64,000 nucleotides of DNA, taken from the NCBI GenBank assembly GCA_945890645.1, contig CAMDCV010000003.1, positions 106,822-170,821 of the forward strand, in the 5' to 3' direction. The notes beneath the pieces were generated by a model that saw only the letters and a list, made by a program, of their open reading frames with translations, made no database searches and had not been told where the DNA came from. Shown here piece after piece: positions 1 to 8,500 of this stretch (the stretch's first letter is position 1; each line of letters begins with the position of its first letter). The position numbers and the translations under genes were made by a program. The stretch comes from Akkermansia muciniphila (GTDB lineage: Bacteria; Verrucomicrobiota; Verrucomicrobiia; Verrucomicrobiales; Akkermansiaceae).

Positions 1-7
1 ATCGTTA

Positions 8-994
8 GTGCCCATGTGGCCCGGAGACAGTTGGAGTGAACCGATCGGGGTATTGACGCGTCCCGATCTGCCGTACTATGAAAAATGGAGCTCAGGGCGC
101 GATACGTTGCGCGAGTCCGATGCCATGCCGCATCAATCTTTCCCGCCTCCACTCATGGGTTTTGGTCGATTGAGCATCCTGGAGGAGGATTCTCTTTATT
201 CAGTCAGAGTTGAAGGAGGAGAAATGAACCCCCAACAATTTGCTGCCTTTGTCTATTCGTGTGTTGCCACCGTTAGACCCACAGAGCAGCGTCCGCTAGA
301 AATTGTATTCTCGTATTTCAAGCTTCACGATGAATACCAAGCATTGCTCAAGAACGACCCAGCGTGGAAAGACGGCACAAGTTGCCGCTTTGTATGGGAT
401 GCCAAAACGATGAAGCTATTGAACGGAAGCGTGCCTGGATATGAGATGAAATTTGAGTGGGGTTACACGAGGATAGTGAGGGAGAATGACAAGGAAACGA
501 TGTTTTATGAAGAGGATCCCGCTCCACCTTGGCTATCCGAGCATCTTGCGAAAATTAGCAAAGAACTTCCCGCTATTGCAGAGAAAGATCACAAGGCAGT
601 GATTCAGTCGAACAAAGTAAAACTAATCAAATGGGCTGCCGACGGGAAAGGTGAGCTAGATGATATTCTTCTCACCATGCTCACACTTCACCGCTGTGAG
701 ATCGATGTGTCGTTTTTTGAGAGCCTTTGGTGGCGAGATAAAAATCGAGTCACCCGTGCTGTGGCCGCGTATTTCGCCCAGCAAGGATTCATGCATGAGG
801 GGGTCACCATACGTCCGCAACTGGAGAAGCATATCGACCAAATGCAGTATAACTCCTGGGAGTATCCGATGAGGAGTCAGGAAATTTCCTATCAGATCCA
901 GTCCCGTATCGGTAAAGCGATCCAAGCATGGGAAAAGCGCTGTGATGCATTGAATGCGCCTGAAGCTCCGGTTCCGATTGAACAAGAAGAGTGA
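8..994 (+). CDS. hypothetical protein, probably 5'-truncated by the window edge
   Basis: Not recognised. The frame opens at a GTG at position 8 but stays open to the left edge, so the true start may lie outside the window. The visible part is about 328 residues, has no signal peptide or membrane segment, and is rich in charged and aromatic residues (for example WEYPMRSQEI near the C-terminus). The middle has several Trp-containing stretches (KFEWGYTRIV, ESLWWRDKNRV). It ends 50 bases before the stop of the opposing GntR/LacI regulator, so the two genes converge. The reading frame is long and has codon use like its neighbours, so I believe it is real, but no function can be assigned. Confidence 0.6.
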   Translation: MPMWPGDSWSEPIGVLTRPDLPYYEKWSSGRDTLRESDAMPHQSFPPPLMGFGRLSILEEDSLYSVRVEGGEMNPQQFAAFVYSCVATVRPTEQRPLEIVFSYFKLHDEYQALLKNDPAWKDGTSCRFVWDAKTMKLLNGSVPGYEMKFEWGYTRIVRENDKETMFYEEDPAPPWLSEHLAKISKELPAIAEKDHKAVIQSNKVKLIKWAADGKGELDDILLTMLTLHRCEIDVSFFESLWWRDKNRVTRAVAAYFAQQGFMHEGVTIRPQLEKHIDQMQYNSWEYPMRSQEISYQIQSRIGKAIQAWEKRCDALNAPEAPVPIEQEE

Positions 995-1044
995 AGCAGT
1001 TTTCGATTACAAAATTCGATCGTATCGATACCGGTTTTTTCAAT

Positions 1045-2112
1045 TCACGAACGCTTCGCCATGCCGATCGTTCCGCCATTGACGAACTCCGTTGTTGTGA
1101 AGTTGTGTCTCAAGTCAATTTTACCTTCGGCCATATTGGCTGTCCATCGCAGCACCCGCCTTACCATTTGCAAACTGTCCCAGCGGATGTGTGCCACCGA
1201 TGGACGACACCAATCGAAGTCGGAACTTTCATCCATGCAAATCAACGAGACATCTTGTGGCACTCGCAGTCCTCGGGTGATGAGAAATTGCTGCGTCGCA
1301 AGAAACAACTGCACCTCATCGAGAATCATCGCAGTGGGCGGCGTGAGGTGGAATAATGATTCTAGGCAGCTTTGATAGCCGTCGATGCTTTCCTGCCAAT
1401 CAGGTAAATTGTAAGGACCCGGAACTATTCCGTGCTGTGCCAATTGGTTCAGAAATTCCTGCTCAACAGCACCTGGCCGTGGCACTCGCCGCGCACGGCG
1501 AGTGAGCAGCACAATACGCCGATGACCACGCCGGAATAGTTCACTTGTGGCCGCTGCGATGGCAGGCAGCTTGTCTGGACCCACGCTCGCGATGGGCAAT
1601 TCTCGCCTTCTTCCGAAGATCGCCATCACTCTTAGCTTTTCATTCACAAACCACTCCAATACCTCGCGTGATCCCGCGACTACTAACCAGATATCCGCCG
1701 GATAGCGCTTGACCATTCGCGCGATGCGCCGCACGTCCATTTCCAATTCATACATCCCTTTTGGCAAAAAAATGACCGAGTGCCCCGCCTCCGTGAGTTG
1801 GTGTCGCAGTTCCACCATATAACTGACCTTTTGTTCGACCTGTTCATTTGCCAAGATGCCCACCCGCAGCACATCTTTTTTTTGTTGAACCTGTGGTCGG
1901 ATTAACCTCCTCATCCCAGTGCCTTGCGAAATGAGCAAGCCTTCATTTTCTAACAGCCTCAATGCTGCTTCCAGCGTATTTCGATTGATTCCGTAATCTG
2001 CTTCCAGCCTCAATACGCCGGGCATCACGCCGAGCATGCGACCAGCCATCAATTCTGCCCGCAAATACGCAGCCACCTGTTCTGCTGCCGTCATGATTTG
2101 TAATTTTAGCAT
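1045..2112 (-). CDS. transcriptional regulator, GntR-type wHTH fused to LacI-type sugar-binding domain
   Basis: About 355 residues. The first 75 or so form a GntR winged helix (NRNTLEAALRLLENEGLL, then the wing around SQGTG). From about residue 85 follows a periplasmic-binding-protein-like sensor of the LacI family (VGILANE, SVGPDK, FRRGHRRIVLL, SLICMDESSDF). In this family the C-terminal domain binds a small ligand, usually a sugar, and controls DNA binding by the N-terminal domain. The start at 2112 is chosen because the homology begins soon after it and an AGG lies 9 bases upstream; an earlier ATG at 2148 would add 12 residues. The gene is divergent from the large secreted-protein gene at 2265 and may regulate it (inference). 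Ligand unknown. Confidence 0.85.
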   Translation of the reverse strand: MLKLQIMTAAEQVAAYLRAELMAGRMLGVMPGVLRLEADYGINRNTLEAALRLLENEGLLISQGTGMRRLIRPQVQQKKDVLRVGILANEQVEQKVSYMVELRHQLTEAGHSVIFLPKGMYELEMDVRRIARMVKRYPADIWLVVAGSREVLEWFVNEKLRVMAIFGRRRELPIASVGPDKLPAIAAATSELFRRGHRRIVLLTRRARRVPRPGAVEQEFLNQLAQHGIVPGPYNLPDWQESIDGYQSCLESLFHLTPPTAMILDEVQLFLATQQFLITRGLRVPQDVSLICMDESSDFDWCRPSVAHIRWDSLQMVRRVLRWTANMAEGKIDLRHNFTTTEFVNGGTIGMAKRS

Positions 2113-2199
2113 AGGATTAAACCTGCTGTTTAGTAGGATAGTTTGCAAGGAAAAAAATATCGCGGCATTTACGATGGTTAGTTACTTACTCACTATAGC

Positions 2200-2236
2200 A
2201 ATTGTAACTCATACAAGTGTATGTTCTGAATTGTAA
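2200..2236. promoter_or_regulatory. candidate operator between the regulator and the secreted-protein gene
   Basis: A perfect inverted repeat, CATACA-AG-TGTATG, sits at 2210-2223. It is flanked by two direct copies of AATTGTAA at 2200-2207 and 2229-2236. It lies in the only intergenic space between the divergent GntR/LacI gene and the gene at 2265, which is where a local operator would be expected. Binding is inferred from position and symmetry only. Confidence 0.4.
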
Positions 2237-2264
2237 TAAAACCAATGTATAAACCTCATCAAAC

Positions 2265-5200
2265 ATGAAACCAAATCCCTATCGATTCCGTATCGCGGCT
2301 TTAACCGTACCATCGCTCGCAGCACTCGCCTGCTGCTTGTCCATCGCTCCTCTCCATGCCCAACTGGTGATCCACGAACCATTCGCCCAAGCCTCTGGCA
2401 CCCTTAACGGCAAGGCTGGTGGCACTGGCTTATCGGGAAATTGGACGGTGGGCAGCGGCACGGTGAACGTCGTGACTCCATCCACTATGGTCTTCGGTGG
2501 CCTAGCCATGACCAATGGACACGCCAATCTCGTGAGGTCCGGTAATACCAATGCTAGGGTCGTCAGGTCCACTGCCTTGGCGGACGCCGGGTTGCTCGCC
2601 AACGATACCGAGCTCTGGTTCAGCCTCGTTATCATGAAAACCAACGGCGGCGGTAACAACGAGTGGTCGGGATTTGCCTTCGGCACGTCACACCTCACCT
2701 CAGGCCCCGGCGCTTTGACCCTCCAAGGAGGTAATGGACTTGGGTTTCGCACAAGAGATGCCAATGTCACGGTCGGCACTTGGAACGGCACCACTACCCC
2801 TGTCGTAGGAGGCTCACTTGCACTCACTTACAACGTGCCTTCCCTGATCGTGGGAAAAATCAAGTGGGGGGCGACTGTCTCAGACGTTGAAACCATCACT
2901 CTTTACAAACCGACTCCAGACCTCTCGAGCCTGGGTACGGGTGTTTCACAAACCATGGCCGCAGTCGATCAATCGCTTTTCACCACCATCAGCTATTCCC
3001 TGCGGGACGTGGACACGATGAATTATGACGAAATCCGCTTCGGCGCGACCCAAGCCGATGTCATGCCCGTGGACACTGTTCCGCCGACACTCCTTTCCAT
3101 TACGGACAATATGGCCGGTGGCCCGATTGGTGAAGATGTGGCGGCTGTCACCTACACCCTGACTTTTGACAAGCACATGGACCTATCGACCATCACCGCC
3201 GCCGATTTCGACAACGCGGGCTCCGCGACCGCCACGGTCGGGACCGTGGCGCAAGTTTCCCAAACCGTCATCACCGTCCAACTCCTGCCTACGACCCCCG
3301 GGACCCTCCAACTCCGCATTCCCTTGGGCAGCGAACTAAAAAGCTTCGCGAATCTCGCCCTCGATACCGATCCTGCCATCCTCGACGACACCACCATCAC
3401 CATCGACGGCGTCACGACTCCCCCTGGCACACCCAGCAGCAACCGTTGGTGGGATGGGGCGACCGTTACGGGCGTCACGAATGGAGTCAGCGCTGGCGGT
3501 GCCGCTACTTGGGACAACGGCACGACCACCAACTGGGACCGCGGTGCTGGATTTGAAGCTCCGGTGGCGTGGGATAATGCTGGCGGCCACACCGCCATCT
3601 TTGGCGGCACGACCGGTACCGGCATAGTCACGCTTGACGGAAACATCACACTCGCTGGACTGACCGTCAACCTTCCCACCGCTACCGGCTCCGTTTACTC
3701 CATCGGCAATGTGGGTGAGGATAATACGCTCACCTTCACCGGCACGAAAACGGTGACCACCACGGCGACCGGGACCGGCACTAACCAAGATGTGATCATC
3801 CGCGCGGGGATCTCCGGCTCGCCGACGATGAATATCGATGGTCGCTTGGCGAACTCCGTGGATCAATTCAGCCTTCTACCGGGATCTGGCGTCACGCAGA
3901 CAATTGGCACACTCAACATGCTCAACACCTTTGCCAGCAACAAGCGGCTTATCCTCGGCGGCACCAGCACGGGGAACGTGGTGGACACGCTCGCGTGGGC
4001 TACCACCGCCAACCAATTAATGCTGACGAAGGCGGGTACGGGCAGTTGGACGATCAACAACAACATCTTGGGAATTGGCAAATCTGGCAGACTCTACGTC
4101 GAACAGGGCACCATGACCCTCGGCGGCACGAGCAATTTCCTCTCCCACAAGATTGGGGTGTCTACCGTGCGCGAGTCAACTTTCACCGCCTCGAACACGG
4201 CCTCCAAGCTGGTCGCCAAAGGCACTATCACGATCGGGGATAACCGTGAGTTTTTCTATGTTCAAAACCTCGGCACGATCGCCCCGGGTCCAGGGGTCGC
4301 AACACTTGCTGTGACATGGAACGCGAACAATACGTCTCTCGCCAGCAATGGCGCATTCAACATGCAGACTGGCTCCACCTACGAGTGGGATATTGCTAGC
4401 AGCACAAGCACCGACGTAATTAACGTGACCACGGGAGGCTCGAACAACGGAAACCTGATTCTTGGCAACATGACCATCAAGATTCAGGATGCCGGTGTGA
4501 CCACTCCCATCGCCGCTGGCGACCAATTGCCCGTGTTCACCTACGAAACCGGCGCGCAAGCGGTGGTTCGCAACATCGGCACCATTACGTTGGATACATC
4601 CGCCCTAGGAGTTGGTTGGTCCGGCACTCCAACCCTCGTCGATAATGGCACAGGCACGATTTACGTGACTGGTCTTTCTTACACCAGCGGTGGCGATACA
4701 ACCCCACCCACTTTGACTAGTATCGTCGATGACAAGAGTGGTGGTCCGGTGACTGTAAATACCTTGATCACTTACACCGTCACATTCGATGAAGACATAG
4801 ACGATGCAAGTGTCACGGCGGCTGACTTTGACAACGAAGGCACCGCTGCCGTTACTATTGGTTCGATCGCCGAAACTACAGCGACTTCCGGCATTTTCAC
4901 CGTGCAAGTCACGCCAACCAGCGTCGGTAGTCTCAAACTGCGGATCAAATCTGATGCCGTCATCGAAGATACCTCGGGCAACGATTTGGTGGTTCCGGTC
5001 TCCGATGATACGACCATCACCGTGCAAACACACTATCAAGCATGGGCCGGTGGTGCCGCCTTTGGCGATGACGCCAATGGTGATGGTGTCAGCAACGGTT
5101 TAGCGTTCCTGTTAGGTGCCGCTAATACCAGTGCGAATGCGCAGGATCTTCTGCCAAAGGTAGACGAAACGGACGGCAATCTCGTGCTGACATTCAGCAT

Positions 5201-5429
5201 GCGCAACGCGCTTAACCGCGGCGATGCGTCGCTTAACGTCGAGCATAGTAGTGACCTTGGGCTCGTCGATGCATGGGAAGCCGCCCTGGTGCCGAATACA
5301 AGTGGTACTGTTAATGATGTGGTCTTCGCTATCACAGCGGATGGTATCCTCAACGATGTCGTCGCGACCATTCCCGTGAGCAAAGCAGCCGCAGGGAAGT
5401 TGTTCGGACGGGTGGATGGCAACGAGTAA
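2265..5429 (+). CDS. large secreted protein with two Big-like repeats and autotransporter-type beta strands
   Basis: 1054 residues. The N-terminus is a Sec signal peptide (hydrophobic core about residues 10-28, cleavage near LHA-Q). Residues about 34-265 look like a beta-sandwich (LamG-like). Residues about 270-380 and 809-920 are two copies of one module: PPTLxSIxD, GGP, YTxTFD, a TAADFDN core and SDDTTIT/LDDTTIT at the end. Between them lies a Gly/Thr-rich stretch with strands resembling autotransporter-associated repeats (LTKAGTGSWTINNN, LYVEQGTMTLGGTS). The last 130 residues hold an EF-hand-like DANGDGVSNG loop and a VEHSSDL...LFGRVDG beta module seen in other secreted proteins here. No membrane beta-barrel or PEP-CTERM tail is visible. 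Probably extracellular, perhaps adhesive or structural; exact role unknown. Confidence 0.8.
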   Translation: MKPNPYRFRIAALTVPSLAALACCLSIAPLHAQLVIHEPFAQASGTLNGKAGGTGLSGNWTVGSGTVNVVTPSTMVFGGLAMTNGHANLVRSGNTNARVVRSTALADAGLLANDTELWFSLVIMKTNGGGNNEWSGFAFGTSHLTSGPGALTLQGGNGLGFRTRDANVTVGTWNGTTTPVVGGSLALTYNVPSLIVGKIKWGATVSDVETITLYKPTPDLSSLGTGVSQTMAAVDQSLFTTISYSLRDVDTMNYDEIRFGATQADVMPVDTVPPTLLSITDNMAGGPIGEDVAAVTYTLTFDKHMDLSTITAADFDNAGSATATVGTVAQVSQTVITVQLLPTTPGTLQLRIPLGSELKSFANLALDTDPAILDDTTITIDGVTTPPGTPSSNRWWDGATVTGVTNGVSAGGAATWDNGTTTNWDRGAGFEAPVAWDNAGGHTAIFGGTTGTGIVTLDGNITLAGLTVNLPTATGSVYSIGNVGEDNTLTFTGTKTVTTTATGTGTNQDVIIRAGISGSPTMNIDGRLANSVDQFSLLPGSGVTQTIGTLNMLNTFASNKRLILGGTSTGNVVDTLAWATTANQLMLTKAGTGSWTINNNILGIGKSGRLYVEQGTMTLGGTSNFLSHKIGVSTVRESTFTASNTASKLVAKGTITIGDNREFFYVQNLGTIAPGPGVATLAVTWNANNTSLASNGAFNMQTGSTYEWDIASSTSTDVINVTTGGSNNGNLILGNMTIKIQDAGVTTPIAAGDQLPVFTYETGAQAVVRNIGTITLDTSALGVGWSGTPTLVDNGTGTIYVTGLSYTSGGDTTPPTLTSIVDDKSGGPVTVNTLITYTVTFDEDIDDASVTAADFDNEGTAAVTIGSIAETTATSGIFTVQVTPTSVGSLKLRIKSDAVIEDTSGNDLVVPVSDDTTITVQTHYQAWAGGAAFGDDANGDGVSNGLAFLLGAANTSANAQDLLPKVDETDGNLVLTFSMRNALNRGDASLNVEHSSDLGLVDAWEAALVPNTSGTVNDVVFAITADGILNDVVATIPVSKAAAGKLFGRVDGNE

Positions 5430-5460
5430 TTGCAACTCGAATCACGTTATCAAATTTACA

Positions 5461-5491
5461 GCGGCCTCCCCAGTGGGAGGCCGCTTTTTTT
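5461..5491 (+). terminator. rho-independent terminator after the 1054-residue secreted protein
   Basis: A perfect 10-bp stem (GCGGCCTCCC / GGGAGGCCGC) with a CAGT loop is followed by seven T. It begins 31 bases after the stop codon and separates this gene from the next large gene on the same strand. Confidence 0.92.
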
Positions 5492-5583
5492 GCAAGAAAA
5501 TATAGGCATTTGCAAAGCGACAAAAATTTTTCTGTAACGCGGGCAAAAAAAGTGTGTTTCCCCTGAGGAACTCCTTTTTTCCT

Positions 5584-8500
5584 ATGAAAGCATTCATCCA
5601 ACTCTTCCGCTTAGTCCTACTCCTAACTCCTCTCTGCCTGCGGGCGGATGTGGAATGGGATTCCGTATTTTCCACGGCTGCGCCTGTCGAAAATTCCTTC
5701 GGTATCCCGATCCTTCATCACCCGACGTCACCTATCGCAGTGTATGCCACGGGTGCTCGCACGGGGGACGATGACCCGTATGAAAGTATCGTGGCGGTGC
5801 GAACGGACACCGGCGTGGTGACGCGCTGGTTGCACTCAGGCGAGGCCTTTGTGACGAGCGGGGATAACGCACCGAAGTTTTCCGCCAATGGAGATTATCT
5901 GGTGGCGATGGGCGCAGATGGCAGTCTCTGGAGTGTGCAGACATCGAGCGGCATGGCGACTCAGCTTACTTCGGAGTGTGAGAGCTTTGCTATTTCTGGT
6001 GATGGCCTATACGTGGCTTACATCGCGGATGGTATGGCCATTTCGCGAGCGCTGGCTGGTGGCGCGGAAATCAATCTGTTGCCGCTGGCGTACCGCACGG
6101 GCGGAGGCGAGGCTCTTGCCATAGAATCAACAAGTGGAAGCGGGCTGTTCGTCATGTTGCTTTCCAAAGGGGTCTCTACCGCTGTAAGCACCCTTTATCG
6201 GGTGCATGGCAGCAGTGCGGGCTTCACAAATCTTACGACGAACACTGATAGCATTGGACAATGGGAAGTGAACTCTACTGGAAGCCACGCTGTTTATCGA
6301 ACTAGGTCATCCTGCGGATCCGTAAACCTCAACGGAGTTCCGTCGGAGGTTGTTCTATACAGCGGTCTGACCTCTTACCATCGCTTTGATATTTCTCCAG
6401 ACGGCTCAAACGTGGCGATTGTGAGTAGCACTTCCTCTCCAAAAAATATTCAAATGGTAGCAATTACAGGGGGGACTCCTACAGACTTAATCACGTCAAA
6501 TCATCCTCGATATATAAGTGATGATTTTGGCATACATTTTTCGAAGGATGGCTTATACCTGTATTATTTTGAGTATGAACTTTGTTCTGTTCCAACATCA
6601 GGCGGCAGTCATCTGCAACTCGGTGTGGGTGGTTGGGGCTCTTATGATCCTTATCTTCAATTGGGATATAGCAATCATCATATTCTCATTTATGGCTCAA
6701 GTTATGATCACAAGCTGATATCGGTTGATATGAGTGATGGCACAAGTACGGTTCTTAGTCAACCTTCCTTGTCGGACGCCGCTATCGGCACTTTTCTCAT
6801 AGCAGAGGATGGTCAAAGTGTTTATTATCCGAATGACGAGTTAGTTGCAGGACAAACAGATATTTTTCAAGTCGCGGTGGACGGCTCTACAAAAATCCGA
6901 GTTTCAACCGATGCGCTACATGAAGTTTCCCGCATGATTGAAAGCGGTGACGGGGCCTCCATTGTGGGGAATTCAGCAGATACAGTAATGAAATTCACGG
7001 TGGGAGTACCTGAGTCTGCATCGCTGGTTTCGGTGAACGCTCCGACGAATCATTTGTATAAAACTTTTGAAAAACTTTCTCCAGACGGCGCTTATATCTT
7101 TTTTAAGACGGATGTGCCTGATGCAGAATCGAAAATTCTTAAATGCCATTTGAGTCTTGTTTCCCGGGCATCCGGGAGTTCCATTGATCTTACAGACGAA
7201 CCAATTTACGATTTAGGGGATGAGTATGAAATGGCACAATTTACTTCAGATTCACAGTGGATTGTTTTTCTTAAAACGGAAGACTACACTTCCTATTATC
7301 TCATCAATGGCTTTGTCGCATACCGAATCTCTGATGGTTTGCGAATAGAGATTGATGATTCCTTGGATAATTTTGAAACTATTTTCTCTAATAGAAATTA
7401 TTTTAAAATCACTCCTTCTGGTGATGCCGTTGTTTACCGTGACTCGAGCGGTAAAATTTATCGTTTTGATCTTGATGGTATCTCTACCGAACCAGTTCAG
7501 ATCGGCGAATATATTGGTAGCGTGAATTCCTTTACTTTTTCACCAGCAGGTGATGAAATTTTACTGAGTTACTATGGCCATACCTCTCGCATCATGCTGG
7601 ATGGATCAGAAAGTACAATCGTAACTGAAGAGATTTTGAATGGTGTGACCTATTCCGCAGACGGAAGCTCGATATTTTACTGTATTCATGACGATCTGTA
7701 CAAGTATATCATTACCGATGGGACTGTGAGTTTTCTGGCGACTCTTCCTGGTCGATGTGAAGAGATCACCACAACGGAAAGCGGGAAGTTGATTATTGAA
7801 ACGATACTTGGCTATTATGTGGTTTCCCCTACTGATGGTTCATACCTTCTTCTTCACAATTACGATGTAGGTGATGCAATTATTGACGGAAAGAACTGGG
7901 TCACCTGCGATGGCGATTCTTTGTTTGTTTTCTATGCAGAAGATGCCAGTGGCGCGCTAGGTCTGTATAAAGTGCCCATGACTGGCGGCACTCCCGCGTT
8001 GATTTCGCGCACACTTCCCCTGGGCGGTAAGATCACGGATGTGCAGATTTCCCCCGCTAATACATTTCTCGTTTATCGTGCGGATGTGAATGCGGATCAG
8101 CGGTTTGAGCTATTCTGTGTGGATGTCGCATCGGGATCGGATTGGAGAGTGAATCAGCTCCTCACTGGCGCGGCGGATGTGCGGTCGGACTGGATTCTTG
8201 CCTCGGACAATCATTTGCTCTATCGCGCGGATCCCACGCGGGCGGGATTTCCGCGGCTCTATGGTGTGAGTTTTATCGATAGGCAGATCACCGACTTCAC
8301 TACACCCGCATGGAATCCGAATAGTCGTGTGAATGGACTTTTTGCGACCTCCACGGATGGGCAATTTGCGGTAGTGGATGGTGACCCTACGGGCACGCTA
8401 ACCCATGGTTTGCACAGTGTCTGGGCTAATCCAGAGATTGATATTTTGCCGGATCGTGAATTCCTTGTAGGCGAGCATTATTTGAACGACCATTTTACGA

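Noticed and set aside
3152..3866. Long minus-strand open frames inside the 1054-residue secreted-protein gene
   Set aside because: They are antisense shadows of a Gly/Thr-rich coding sequence; the composition (Val/Pro/Ser-rich) and lack of any domain argue against coding.
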